The notes under the pieces: model-generated
The model's input: only the letters and a program-made list of their open reading frames with translations
Databases searched by the model: none
What the model was told of the DNA's origin: nothing
NCBI GenBank assembly: GCA_020086605.1
Contig: JACBWW010000023.1
Coordinates: 77,001 to 141,000, forward strand
Direction of reading: 5' to 3'
DNA length: 64,000 nucleotides
DNA from: Lanius collurio
Taxonomy: Eukaryota > Chordata > Aves > Passeriformes > Laniidae
Shown here: positions 29,891 to 42,545 of the stretch, piece by piece
Layout: every line of letters begins with the position of its first letter
Numbering within the stretch: position 1 is the stretch's first letter
Made by a program: the position numbers and the translations under genes

Positions 29891-32512
29891 GTTGATATTC
29901 AAGGCAAAAAAATCAACAATTGTTACTTATTTAAAATGGAATCACTGGTTGCACATTTATGAATTAATACTGTATTAACAGAAGCCTTCCTAAGTATATA
30001 TTAATCTCTCTGGTTTACTAAAAGCTTTCAAAATGTCTGGATTGCTTTTAATTTAATAGTTTAGCAAATAGGTAGTTAATGTGTTAAACAAAATGGAATT
30101 TTGTTGGTTTTCCTCTCAATGCCATAATTTGTGTCTTCATTTTTTTCTGCGTTGCAAGTTTTCAGCACTTTAAATGCTCAAGCAAACAGGGAACAGTCTT
30201 CAGCTATACTGGAACATAAGCCTGGGTCCTTTAGGCTTTCAGTCTGATTCCCTCCTGCTCCTCCTATGCTTCTGAATACAGAGAGTGGAAGAGCCCCTCT
30301 CTGGGTGCTGAGCCCGGGCTCTCCTGCAGACCCAGATAGTGGCATGATGACAAGTGAGCAAGGCAGGCTTGGACCCTTGGGATTACAGCCTGACTAGGGG
30401 CTGAATGTGGAGGAAATGTCTACAAAGGCTGCAGAAAGGGAGTAGAGTCTCAGTGATGCTGAGCAGCTGCAATAGTCCCAGATGACAGGATTTGGGCCTG
30501 GCAAGCTGATTATTCAGCTCTGCAACACTCAGAGCCTAACCATGAACATCATATGAACTTTGATGTTTTTTAATGTTGTCCATGGCTGGGCTGTAGTCTG
30601 CAGGACTGACCCTTTTACACTCTCACAGGTCTTTTTTTTCCTGAAAGTTTTATAAGCATAAATAGATAAAAGTCTTCATCTTAGGAAAAGCATGTATTTA
30701 GGAATTTTAAAATACTAATTTCATGTTGCCCTAGAGCATTTTCTGCAAATGTTAGCATGCTATTTCTGGTGATTAAAGCAGAGTATTTTGACTTTAAAGT
30801 GGCATCTTCTGAATAAATGTGTCTTCAAATGATTTATGCATGCCATTAGGATTTAGTGCTGGTAGTTGTTCTGGGAAGCCTGATCTGGTCTTTCAAGAGT
30901 TGCCTTAGTTTTATCAGTCCATTTACATGTGGTCATATTTCAACCTCCAGGAGCTTTAAAATGTTTAGTACACAGAACACAAATTTAAGCCTGTGTTTGT
31001 TTTTATTGGTGGAACCTCTTTCCTTTCTTCAACATTCTCAAATGTTCCCTGGTTTAAGTAGAGTTATCTAAGGTAATCCACTCTTGCCCTTACCAGGGAT
31101 ATTCCACTTTGTTCATAAGCACATAACATAACTCAAGTCCCCTGTGATTTCATTGTGAAATTAAAACCCAGACACTCATCCAGATGTCTTAGAAGATAAG
31201 GGCAGACCTAATCCGTATGTCACAGAGGACTTGAGGAGCAGGAATTCACCTATACATCATCACGTTGTTATTAGCCTGGACCATGGCAAGCCCAACACAA
31301 ACATTTTCCACAGGGCTTGCATTCAGGCTTGGCAGTGTTAAGAAAATACCCTCCAGCAATGTGTTATTTTAGGTTGAAACAAAAGTAGACATGAATGGCA
31401 AGAGGAACAGAGAAGTATTGTTTTTATTTTCAATGTGAACCCATAACTTGTGTTAAATGAAAATCTAACCAACTAAGATGTAAATACCATCGTGTTCAAA
31501 TGAGCTATCAAATATCAACACATTTATTTCGTGATGGAGCACTGATGCTTGTCTTAGGCACTGTGGGAAGGGCAATTTAGATAGTAGAAGCCAAAAGCTT
31601 TATCTGATTAAAACTGATATGATGATTGATTTTGACAGAGAGAAATCACTTCCATTGCAAAAAAGGAAGGAAAAAAAAAACATTGTGCATTTCTCATTAA
31701 TATGAGTGGTGGCACTGAAATTAGAAACAAAATGGGGGCTTCTGAAAGAGGCAAAACCTTGCCTCTGTGTTTTGCAGTTCTGCCACAGAAGTCACCCCCA
31801 AAGCTTCCACAATTATTTAATAAAATTCTAGACTAAGTATGAGAACTTGCAGGAGGTGACCTACCTTGCACAGCCTCCCATTTCTGTCTGCTCCTGCCCT
31901 CGTTTGCTGTTTCTCCATTTTGCCCTGGGAGCACTCCCAAAAGTGTGTAGAGGGATGCTACAGGATAGCAAGGAGCGGAGTTTTTGATGAAAGCAGCAAA
32001 CTCAGAGTTAGCTGGTCTGGATTTAGCTCCCGCCTGTGCCACAGATGTTCTGCAGAGCCAGCCATGGCATGCTCTGTTTTTGACAAAATTTATCCTGTGC
32101 TGAGAGCCAGCGAGAGCCTTGGATGGCATCTGATGCTGGGAGACAAACAAGGCTCACCCACTGGTTGGACATTATACAAGTATATTTAGGAAACCCTGAC
32201 GGCATGTAAGCTTTGTGGTGTCCTTCAGCAGAGGGCTGAACCTCTTGTTCATATTCAGTGCCTCAGTGCTCCCTCCCACCAAGCAGGAAAACTGCAAGGT
32301 TTTTCACATGAACATTTATGAAGTGCTGCTGTGATGTAAGGGACCCTTAAGTGCGTGTCTATTAGAAGGAAAACTTACAGCTTTCAAGTGAGCTGCCCAG
32401 AGTTTTTGCATTAATTGAATAGGTGGAGTCTCACAAGTGTGAAAAAGTGCCCTGAAAAAATCTTCAGAAACAAAGAAAAATCTGTAATAATGAACTCTGA
32501 GGGTTGTTGTGC

Positions 32513-32529
32513 TTTTTTTTTTTTTTTTT
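32513..32529. repeat. Poly(T) tract, 17 bases
   Basis: Uninterrupted T17, followed by AAATATATG. No retrocopy body is recognisable upstream on the minus strand. Confidence 0.9.
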
Positions 32530-33851
32530 AAATATATGAATATTGACAGTTAATTCATATAAACGTATTAATGAAAATCGAGACTAGAAGAAAGGGATAC
32601 AGGCAGGACAGACAAACACTTTCTAAAATGGAATGTGGCTTTGATTTTTTTTTGTTTCGGGAAGCGATCCAGGTTACCCTAACAGAAAGCAGAGACACTT
32701 TGTGGCTGGGGTCTCTGTGCACAATGCAATGGCAAAGCAGTTCAAGACCAGTTCATCTGTGTGAAAATATGACCCTTATGAGTCTAGAGGTCAATGAAAC
32801 CACTGTTGATCTGCTTAGGGCATGCTGGTCACTGCTTTAGGGTCATTTTGATTTATGTGCTTGGATTTTCTACTTCCAGAAGAATAAAATATGGGTAACT
32901 GTCTCTTACTTAGCGCTCGTTTTTTGTTGACGACATGCATTTTTTTCAGAAATATGTATTATATGAAACATCTAATAAATTTAACATAAGTATATAAAGT
33001 GACATTTTTATGAAAGATGAATGTATTCACAGTGATAATTAGAAAAAAAACCCTTAAAAGAATAGCTTTTGATTCCTTTTAATTTTTGTTTCTTTTAAGC
33101 AATATACAAGCTTTCCTCTTCTCTGAGATTTAAACATTGTGGTTTAAGTGTTTAACAGTTTTGGAGATTTATTTTTCTGTGAAGGATGAAATTGATGATA
33201 ACTCCATTTAATGGATGGATTAGTTGAGGGAGAGGCAGAATCAGCTAAAGGAAATGTGTAGCAAACGAGAAAGTTAATAATTATTTACCTCCCTAACTCC
33301 AGTCCAGCTTCGAAAGTAAAATGAAGGGAAGCTTTAATGCACTTTCTTAGTACAAAAATGGCAACTGCTTTCCTGCTGAGATGTCTTGAAAATGTTGCTG
33401 CAGATGGCAACGGCTGCACAGAGAATTTGACCTTCAACACATCTTGAAGTCTGGTGGGGCCTTCTAGGCCTTCATGATGGCTCTGGGAACCAGTGTTGGA
33501 ATGCTGGAATGCTTTCCTGTGCATTCTACTGGCAGAAGTTGGTACCAAACATCTTGCCACTGTTCAGCTTGGCATGGCAAGGGAAGTGGGGATCTGCTGG
33601 AAGAACCAGGGGGCACTGCACACCCTGCCTCTGACACGAGGAAGATGGGGCAAAATATCATCTCAACTGACACCAAAAATTCTTTCCACTTGATCACTTT
33701 GCATTATTAATTTCAGTGAGATTAACAAACAGGGCATCTGAGTCAATTTACCTAGATTTCCTTTTTTTTCTGGTTTTCTGTCAGTTGTTTAACACTTCTG
33801 GCTTCAGCATCACTTTTTCCATTGGTGTGTATACAGTGTTCCTCGTACTAG

Positions 33852-33900
33852 TTGCTATTGTAAGTACTTCTATCAACTGCTATTCTAATACTTCTGTCAA
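33852..33900. repeat. Imperfect tandem microduplication (~25 bp x 2)
   Basis: Unit 1 (33,852-33,876) has the words TTGCTATTGTAAGTACTTC and TATCAA. Unit 2 (33,877-33,900) has CTGCTATTCTAATACTTC and TGTCAA. The units differ at a few bases and by one single-base gap. Confidence 0.75.
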
Positions 33901-36411
33901 AGTCCTGAATTTGTCTGTTAACCTCTTGAAACTGTAAAAAAAACCAAATCCAAACCTGTTAAAGAAGGTCACTGCCACTTGCTTTGCATGTGACTGCTGA
34001 GAGCCAGCAGACAGCACCCAACACTTAAGGAGGCCTTGAAGCTTGGGGCTCAGGAACCACTGCTCACTTGGTCTGTTAAAAAGTCCATTTTTATTAATGC
34101 TGATGAAATTTTGCCTTGTTTTTTCCTCTATCCCTGTGATTAAGTACATTTAAAATATACCTGTGCCTTAACTTGTTTCATCTCATGAGTGTTAGTTCAA
34201 CTACATTTGTGGCTACAAGGGAAAATATGTGTTATTTATGGAGTATGGGGAGAACAGCGGTAAATACTGCAGAAGTGTAAGATGTTTCTTTACTATTAGT
34301 ACCTTGTTTCAGACAAACTGTTTAGTCAGGGTTGTAGAAGAGTTCAGAAAGCATGAATGAATGAGAAAATATGAAGTGTCACTTTGCTCAGATACATACA
34401 CAATATCACTGAAACTTCCTTTATTCAACCTCTATATCAGTTAAGTAATGAAATTTGGATGTGAGTAAACAACACATTTATGACTGTACTGTAACCTCAC
34501 CATTGTATTTCTTGTCCCATTTGTTAGGAAGTTTTACAAAACCCAAACCACTGACTTTTGTTTGGTCTGTGAATAAAACGTGGGGCTGGAGAGGCCACAA
34601 CTATAAAATGTTCAACATGCTTCTCACTACTTGTTCCTTGGAGTAACTGCTTCACAAGCCTTTTCTTTCAAGACATCTTAAAGGCTGTTTAATACTTTCT
34701 TAGTTGTCATTTCTGTCAGCACTCAGCATTGTGAAGAGTTGCTGAACTAAACCATATTAGCAGGTCTTTACAATTATTTGTAAATGTTGGGATACTCAGA
34801 AGATTATTGCACTGGAACATTGCCTTTGGTGCCTGAGGGGAGCACAAATTATATCTTATCTGCAGGAATAGCACTGAGGAGCTGTCTTATGAGATGCTGT
34901 GGTGCTCAACCCACTTCCAATCCCATCACTGGGATTGTCAGGGTACAATTTATATCAGTGAGCAGGATGGACACAGCCTCTAACATTAGAGTTTCACATG
35001 AATTTAATGCATGGGAAATGGATTTTTTTTCTTAAATGGATAAAAATATCTTCTCATCTGAAACCTTAAACTGATGACATTTCAGAATTCCATTTGGAGA
35101 GATGGAAAAGCAGATGATCTGTGTTTTTAGAAACTCTTCCTGATAGCTGGTGCTTCTTGCCTTTAGAGTTTGTTGAAGTAGTACTGACTCGAAGCACTTC
35201 AAACTTTTGGCTATATATCTGAATCCATAAAGGTTTGTCTATAATTGTCAATATTTAAAAAAACCTACTATTTTATGAAACACATTTATTCGGGGTTGTC
35301 AGGACTGGTACCTGTAAGTTACATTTTTAAAACTGAAAGAAATTGTCCAGTTTTCAAAAGCATTGAGCAACCTCTGAGTGCCATGGAAATTGTCTAGGAT
35401 TGAAAGTTCTGGGAAAAGGTCAGGCTAGTTGTTTTGTAACCTAAATTTAAGCTCCTATGTACTAAAAATGCTAAGGAAGAAATAACCCATATCATAAGCC
35501 AGATTTTTAAAAAGAGACTTACTTTTAACAACTGCTTAATTGAAAGCAAAGCTTATTTTCAGTATGATAAGAGCCTGTGTGGTTGTGGTTGTGCCATCTT
35601 GTCATTTGCAGCTTGAAAGGAAGTCAATTGCTGCATAACTCCACTGGTCAGTGAGCCATTTCCCCTGGATCCTAAAGTAGAATATAAAATTTTATTCTTT
35701 ACTGTTACAGATATGTTTATTTATTTTCTATCTGCTGCTGGGAGCTGCTAAGTGACCTGCTGGTGTGCCCTACGGATCTGGCTATGGGAAAAACTGGCTT
35801 TTGTTAAACACTCTCAGCTCTTCCATACCAGGGGCAGTGCAACAGGAGGCCATCAGGAGCTTCCATCTGACCCTACTATGAGAATCCCCAATACTGTACG
35901 CATTGCCCATGCTGGAGGCTGGAAATTCAGGGCATTATCTCACCAAAGAGTCACTGATACAGGCTTTGCTGAGACTGCAGGTCCTTCCTAATTCATTCCA
36001 AGGGGAGCCTGCAGAGCTTCCTACCCATAATGGGAGTGAAATCCTGCCTTGCTCCGGCCTGGGCTTTTGCCATGGCGTTGAGTGATGGCAGATTTCATCA
36101 CTGGATGGTGTATCCTGACATGGGCAGGAGAGAGTGTGAGCTGAGCTAGAGCACAGGAACCATGAGCAGGGCAGCAACCTGGAAGCTGTCAGGTGTTGTA
36201 GAGAGAGAAGCATCTGGGTGGGAGTGGAGACAGGGACAATAATTTCTTCAATCAAATGTTGCCTATAAAGGGGTCCTTTGAGTGGCCAAAAGGATGTGAG
36301 CTCCAATTTTCTGTCTATATTTGCATGTGTTTGGGTCTGTTTATTTATACTTTATCCTGTGAAATGTGGTAGAGGATGATGGTTTGTTCTCAGTCGGGGC
36401 AATTATTGTTA

Positions 36412-36575
36412 CAATACAGAATCTGAGTGTAATTCACAATGGAAGTGACCTTGGCAGAACTGCTCCTTTTGGAGCAGAAATGGATGTCAGACCAAGCTGC
36501 TCAGAGCTTGATCCAGTGAGGCCAAGCAAACCTCCAGAGATGGGGACTTCACAGCCTCCAGAGGGACTCTACACC
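36412..36575 (-). mobile_element. Degenerate CR1 LINE fragment
   Basis: Old CR1 3' region in reverse orientation. On the plus strand it carries the reversed CR1 order: a decayed ACAGAATC start, GGAAGTGACCTTGG (from GGAAGGGACCT), CTGCTCAGAGCTTGATCCAG, AACCTCCAGAGATGGGGACT and TTCACAGCCTCC. Many substitutions and small gaps make it clearly older than the copy at 55.5 kb. Similarity is lost beyond about 36,575, where the expected continuation (a CTCTGGGCAACCTG-like word) is replaced by unrelated sequence. It has no coding capacity. The subfamily cannot be stated. Confidence 0.6.
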
Positions 36576-36579
36576 CCAC

Positions 36580-38950
36580 CTGGATGGCCTCTGGGAATAA
36601 GAAGCATGTCCTGACTGGACATGCTGGCTGTACTGGTTGCAGCCAGTGCTAATGGTTTCAGGTCCCTTTGCCTGTTCCCATCTGAGAGTGACCTCTGTAC
36701 AGTTTAGTACTGAACAGTACTGAAGTACTGACTTTAGGACCATCATCCTCAGAAAGAGTGCATGACTTTTGAGTTTCTCTTCTTTTCCATTCACCCAGAA
36801 GAGACTTTCTCAAATTTTCTGAACCAGATGTGTCACCCCAGGCCAGGGCTGAAGAGCACCATCCATCCTGTGACTGTGTGATTTGGCACAGGTGGCCCCA
36901 CACTGGCACTTGATCCCTTTGGATCACTTCTTGCCAGGTCTACAGGGTCTTTCCAGCCACGGTGGCACGGCTTTTGTGTCCTGTTTAATTTTTGTTTCTC
37001 AGAATTGTCGAGTTTGCCCACTGAATATCTCTCTTTAATGTTTTCTACAAACTCCTGAGCTCCTAGTGTCATACGAGAAGCTTAGCTATTAATAAATGTT
37101 TTCAGGCTTCAGAGGGGCAGCAAAAAGCTTCTGAGTGTGAATTTCAAATGCAAATTTCACAAGCAAATACATTGAACCTTTACATTCATTGAGTTTTAAT
37201 ATCTCCTGGTTTTCTAGGACATCATTTCTGACTTGTGACTATTGGAGGTTGGCAGCACTGCTGCTGATTCTCTGTGCAATAAGCCTGCATTAATGTTGCT
37301 TGGTTTGAGACTTTCCTGGGAGACTTACTGCTACCCTCTGTGCATTTACCTACAGCCTGGGCAAAGCAGGAGAATCTATTTTTTGTTTTATGGTTCTTCT
37401 TTCCCCTTACTTTAGCTTCAACCTTTCTATCTTTTAGGATAATGATTTGACTACTATTCTGAAACATACATTCAGAGTATAATTATTGGTGTTAAGTTGT
37501 ATAAAGCACTGAACAAGTGTGTACAAATTGATACTAGATGAACTGGAGGGATATTCTGACAGTAGCATGTAAAGAATTAGAGGGAAAATCAGAACATGTA
37601 ATATTTTTGATTCTGCATGCATTTTCTGAGTCTTTGCACATACATTTCTTTTTTTTCTAATTTTTTTTTCTGAGGTCGCACATATGTTGCCTCGTCTTGA
37701 AAGTAGAGGAGGAATGTAAAGCTTTCTATGAATTTTAAAAACAAAGAAGTTTTTATTTATATTGTGAAAGATGTTGATTAGAGCTGTTATGGAAAGTAAT
37801 AGGAGACTGAGGTTGATATCCAAAGTCAGTGGTGTCAAAGCCAACGAGGTGGTCATCAGTTTTGTCAGAGGACACCATTTTACTGACTTCTACTTAAACT
37901 TTTCTTTCTGATTAATAGGAAGATATGTACTGATTTCTGGATCCCAGCCAAAGACTCTGAAATCTTGTAAATTCTATTTTACAATAAAAAGAGGAAAGAC
38001 AAGAACTCTTTTCTCCAGTGAGGTAAAAGTATGACTATAATACCGGTAAAAAGATCCTTGAAGTGTTTTCCTTCACATGCACAGAAATCACTTAAGTACA
38101 AGGCACAGAAGAACCACACCTGAGAGAATTAAGGTGATTTTGTTGTTTGTGCTATGCTGGAATTTTTTTGTTTCAGGAGTGTTTGTCTTACAGCGCATGG
38201 TTGAAGTGACCCTCTTAAATCTACCATAAAATCTTGAAATGACATAAGCCTGAATCATGCAAGCAAAAGGGCATTACCTTGAATTTGTGTACTTGAGTCT
38301 CTTGGCACAGGCAGAACTCACAGAAAATAGTTTCAGTCACTAGAAATGTTCAAAAATACTACAAGTGTGTCATTGAGGACCACAGTCTGAACATGTCTTC
38401 TCTCCTACCCTACAGTAGACTCATGTTGGAATGGGTCCAATGCTTTAATGAATTACAAACCTGTAAAATATTTCCTTCCCTTTGCCTGTGTTAACTGTTC
38501 TTTAACCTGGCAGCAGGATTAGGTACAAATAAGCCCTTGAGGCTGACTTGTGGGCAAGTATGGTGTGTGTGTAAACGGGCTGTGCCACGGAGCCAGTCAC
38601 TGTTCCTCGGCCACGTACCGGCATATGGTGCCAAGGGATGGGGAGAGCCCTATGGCTGTGCTTGACACCAAGGACATGTGTGGGAGCTTCTTGCTAGAGC
38701 AGGTGGGTAAGAATAGACTCAACTGGGAGCAGGGGAGAGGGGTCAGGCAGGGAAAGGCATTCCTGGCACTTCTGCTCCCGTGCTGCACAGGGAGAGCAGT
38801 GCCAAACAACACATGCACTGTTGGCATCTCCAATTACTTCTACTTCTGTAAGTCAGAAACCGTTTCTCTGAAGCCAGTGGCACCTCATTAACATTAAACT
38901 GATGTGAATAGAAGGCAACTGGGACATATATGTTTCCATACCTTTATACC
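36580..38950. other. Gene-free sequence
   Basis: 36.6-37.0 kb is GC-richer and may hold further unrecognised old repeat, since a word like GGTCTACAGGGTCTTTCCAG recalls CR1 tails. A 140-codon reverse frame at 37,434-37,856 lies in AT-rich DNA and has no domain. T-rich runs lie at 37,645-37,670. Confidence 0.45.
36706..36731. repeat. Three copies of AGTACTGA
   Basis: The octamer AGTACTGA occurs at 36,706-36,713, 36,716-36,723 and 36,724-36,731. Its AGTACT core is itself palindromic, so the cluster can pair with itself in several registers. Confidence 0.8.
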
Positions 38951-38957
38951 ATCACGT

Positions 38958-39058
38958 CTGATTCTACTTTTGTTCACACCGGTTTGATATTGATACAACT
39001 CCTCTGGCTTTCATGACATGAATCTGTGTTTAACCTGGGTCAGCAAGATCTCAATCAG
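38958..39058. repeat. Ancient palindromic (inverted-terminal) repeat copy
   Basis: About 100 bp with inverted symmetry: the first 39 bases (38,958-38,996) match the reverse complement of the last 39 (39,020-39,058) at 24 positions without gaps, including identical CTGATT ends. Words such as CTGATTCT, TTCACACCGGTTTGA, ACAACTCCTCTGG and GGGTCAGCAAGATCTCAATC resemble an abundant old archosaur/amniote palindromic element (consensus words GATTCTGATCTCA, TTACACCAGTGTAA, GTAACTCCA). It is probably a non-autonomous DNA-transposon relic. The symmetry is visible; the family assignment is from memory. Confidence 0.45.
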
Positions 39059-39064
39059 CTTAAT

Positions 39065-42000
39065 TTACTTCAAAAATTGTGTGCCTAGAGCTGTTGGGAA
39101 ATGATGGTTCTGTAAAAGAATAGAAGATGGGAAGAGAAATTAGGAAAGGCATCAAGAAACGGCTCAAGGATGGAGCTTTGCATTTCTTGTCTTTGCCTAC
39201 AGTTTGTTGCCTTTGTCAGTGAAAAATGGGAGAAATTAGAGAAAGGAATGTCTCTTGAGTTAGAGATTGTCTTCGGGCTGAGCAAAGCCCTACAGTAGAA
39301 GCATGTTAGTCCTTCCTTTCCTTATTTCAGCTGTTCTTTGTGTTGGGAAAAACCCCCCACTTCTTTGTTTTTTTCCAACACAAAATAGGAAAGGACTACA
39401 AGGAAACAGAGCAGATTATTTTTTCCAGTTTGCCTTAGGGTTTCCTGGAATTTTTGCTACTGTACATTTATTTAAAGTAACCCTATCTGTTTAAATACAT
39501 GCTGATCTTTGGTTGCTCTGAGATCAGAATCAGCCCTGAAGAATGCCTTTTGCTCACAGTCACTTTTGTATTGTCAGACCTTCCCCGGTGCCCCCCGCCA
39601 CGCTGACCTCTGGGGTATCAGGTGACAGCAGGATAAACTGCAACACATGTGGGCTGGGCAGGCAGCGAGTTATGATCTGAACCAATACAGAAATTGGGAT
39701 CTGTTGTCAATCTCCTCAAGGATGACAAAACAATCTGCTTCCAAATGAAGGTAGATGTAAGATAAATTCTGTGCCTGTTATTATATTTTCTTGGCATTAG
39801 CCAAATGCTCTAAGTGTTTTGTGGCTTTGTCACCACCAATTACGAACTAAAATAACATCAAGTGCTGCAGAGTGCCATGATCCAAAACTCCTCTGTCTCT
39901 TCGCAGTGACATTGTGAATAAATAAAATCAGCTCCAATGATTCATTAATTCATGTTTAATAAGGCTTTGCAAAGTTATGTCAGACACTTGGAAAGGATGT
40001 TTGGAACTAAAAGCTCAATCCCTCAATGTCTAACCCAGATGAACTGCCTCCTTAATTTTGCTGAAACAATATGTGCAGTAAAGGCTTTGTTGGAGCTCTG
40101 GAAAGTTTTCTCTTGTGTGCACTATTTAAAAATTCTGTGCAACTGTCATCATTATGTACCCAAAATTAAAACAAGTCTTTTATAGTGAAACTTAGGACAT
40201 TATGCAATAAACTAAAATTTATTGTTTAATTCTCCAACCAAGCTTTTACATAACAAAAGGAATAAATTAAATTTTTTTGTTGACTGTCTCAGTTTCACAA
40301 TAATCATATTTTTATTTGAGCAATGTGTGTATATCCTGAAAATATTTCAAGAAAAAATAAATTATTCAAATGGAACAATTATTATTCAATTGTTACAAAT
40401 TGTACTGCAATTTTTTTTCCTTAAATGTAATTTATATAAGATTCATTTGTTAGAACTGGTAAGATGCTTAAAGCTTTTAAAAAAGGCAAAATAATTTACT
40501 TTTTTATTGTCTAGACTCTATGTAAGCCATTGCTAATTAATACTGCCCTTTCTGGTGACTTTGCAGGAGGCAAAGCAGGCAAACTCAAACAAACCAATTA
40601 TAAATGATTTTTCAACATAAACTTTTAACAGTGTAGCCCAAGGGCTTGCTCAACATAAAAGTACAATTTAGAAAACATAAATTTTAACTAAGGTCAGGAT
40701 ATATCAGGCCATGATGGATGTACATGTAGAAACATCTGACTGTGGAATGACAACGTTTTCTTCAAGAATAAGCAAAATGTTGGTGGTAGGGAAAAGTAAA
40801 ACGAAAAAGAACCTCAAATTAACTGACCAGAAGGTCTGAGTCTGGCATCTGGGTTGCTGATTTGGGGTTTTTTTTGACTGTGTTCTCGTGGGTTTCTTCT
40901 GAGTTTTGCAAATCCGACTTGCTGGGATGCTGCAAGCAGTACAATCTGAGGTTTAGATCGATATTCTTCAGTAAGGCCAGGAGAAAGCCAAACTTTTAAA
41001 CACCATCTGCTGCTTAAGGTCTCAGGTAGAAATCACCCACCTTTCCTTCTGGTCCCAGATGCTCCAGCAGAGTCCCTGTGCTGTGGGAGTGCCACACACC
41101 CCTCCGCCTGTGTGTGGTGTGGCACTGGCTGCTGTCGGTGACACAGCTCATCTGGCTTTGTTTTTCCAGCTACTGAGTGGAAAACATCATGGCCCTGGGA
41201 TGCAAAGCACTGTCCCAGTATATCCCACCACCATACTTTTAAGCTTGTTCACCATTTTGGAGGAAAAAATCTGGGGAGAAGATCCCTGTTTGAATAGGTG
41301 GTGGTTGACTTCACGCTGTGTTTAAGGCTCTTCATCCTTATTGTCTGTCTTTCAACAGCCTGAGTGAAGCTGGCACAGGCTCACATCATGTGCTGTATCT
41401 AATTTGGTGGAAGCAGTCACATGCCCACAGTGTGATCTGTATCGCATTTGTATGGCTGAGTCATCTGGTATCAATTCTTGTGGGGTGAAGGCTCCATAGC
41501 TGCAAACCCTCACGTGTTCCCGCAGCTCCTGCTCCTGACTTGTAACTAATTTATCACAGTTCTGCTGTAGCCCTGCTCCTCTGCCCATTTCCCAACTCAC
41601 CCGACACCTCTTCTGTAACTCAGGAATATGTTTTCCCAGACACACGTGCCACCTCATCTTGGACTCAGCAGTCCAGGAAGTCACACAAGCTTTGTAAATG
41701 ATCTCTGAACCTCTGACTCTTTGCTGTTGTCATTTCATCCCTCCTTCTCCTTCAGGAAGTCTATAGTTTAACCTCCCTTCACATGTGGTGTCTCCACAGC
41801 CTCTTGAAAAGAGAACAGAGAGCATTGTTTCTTATCAAGCAAATTCCTTCTCTTTTCAGCTGAAAACTGTTGTCTTGGTCACCAACACACCACCCTCCAT
41901 GGCTGCTCCTGGCTCCTCACTCAGAGTAACGAAAGATGGCCAAAGGCATGCCCATAGCTTCTTAAAAGGTGCATGGAAACCATACACTGGAGTTGGGTCA

Positions 42001-42240
42001 CCAGTTCATCAGCCAGGCTCTGAGTGCAGGTTTGTCATATTGCTGAAGCAAAAACTGATTTTGTTTATGAAATAAAGGATCATTAATTTTATTTTTAATA
42101 CAAACACTGCCTCTTTCTATATTTACTACAATTCCAACCTTACTAACCACATAGTGTATGTTCATAGCTATTGGCAAAACCCAATGGATGCTACTTGGAA
42201 AAACAAAAAATTACTGCTTAGTTGAATTAGAAACATTTAT
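39065..42240. other. Gene-free sequence
   Basis: Includes a C-rich, CpG-bearing patch near 39,582-39,602 and very AT-rich DNA at 40,110-40,500. Only one hairpin (41,088) stands out. Confidence 0.5.
41088..41126. repeat. Inverted repeat, 10-bp arms
   Basis: AGTGCCACAC (41,088-41,097) pairs with GTGTGGCACT (41,117-41,126). A nested alternative, CCACACAC with GTGTGTGG, is also possible. No RNA family is recognised. Confidence 0.7.
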
Positions 42241-42249
42241 AACATCTGC

Positions 42250-42545
42250 AATCCTACTTGTTTGTTCTCTCTTCTTGTGAGCAAAGTTGTTCCACTGGTG
42301 CGATCTCCCCTCTTTCTTTCTTGTCATCTATAATTATGTTGAAGGGATTAATAATCATGCATTTTATCCAGTGTCTCAGCTCGATGACAGGGCATTGTTT
42401 AATGAGAGCACAATCAGTGTCCTGGCTCTTTGGGAGAGCTAAGGCAGTGCTTGCTGTGGAAATCATTGAAAATAAACATGTGGAAGCCTAAGCGCTCTTT
42501 AATAACTCCTTCTGCTTGTTTGCTTAGCAATTTTGATGATTTTGT
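42250..42545. promoter_or_regulatory. Enhancer-like block
   Basis: Holds TAATTATG (42,331-42,338), an OTX-type GGATTA followed by ATAATCATGC (42,345-42,360), a SOX-like CATTGTTT near 42,393 and CpGs in TGCGATCT, CTCGATGAC and AAGCGCTC. A 77-codon forward and a 70-codon reverse frame overlap it, neither recognisable. Confidence 0.28.

Larger units (their letters stand above)
28480..36400. other. Gene-free sequence
   Basis: Apart from the palindromic relic (29,818), the T17 run (32,513) and the microduplication (33,852), nothing is recognisable. Open frames reach 123 codons (35,935-36,306, reverse) without domains. Confidence 0.5.

Noticed and set aside
35625..35680. Another palindromic amniote repeat (CATAACTCCACTGGTCAG)
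   Set aside because: Single short word match without a partner arm.
36880..36990. Second CR1 tail (GGTCTACAGGGTCTTTCCAG)
   Set aside because: Only a short word resembles CR1; the terminal ATTCTGTG repeat is missing.
37434..37856. 140-codon reverse open frame
   Set aside because: AT-rich, Ile/Leu/Asn/Lys-rich product without motif; no splice or promoter signals seen.
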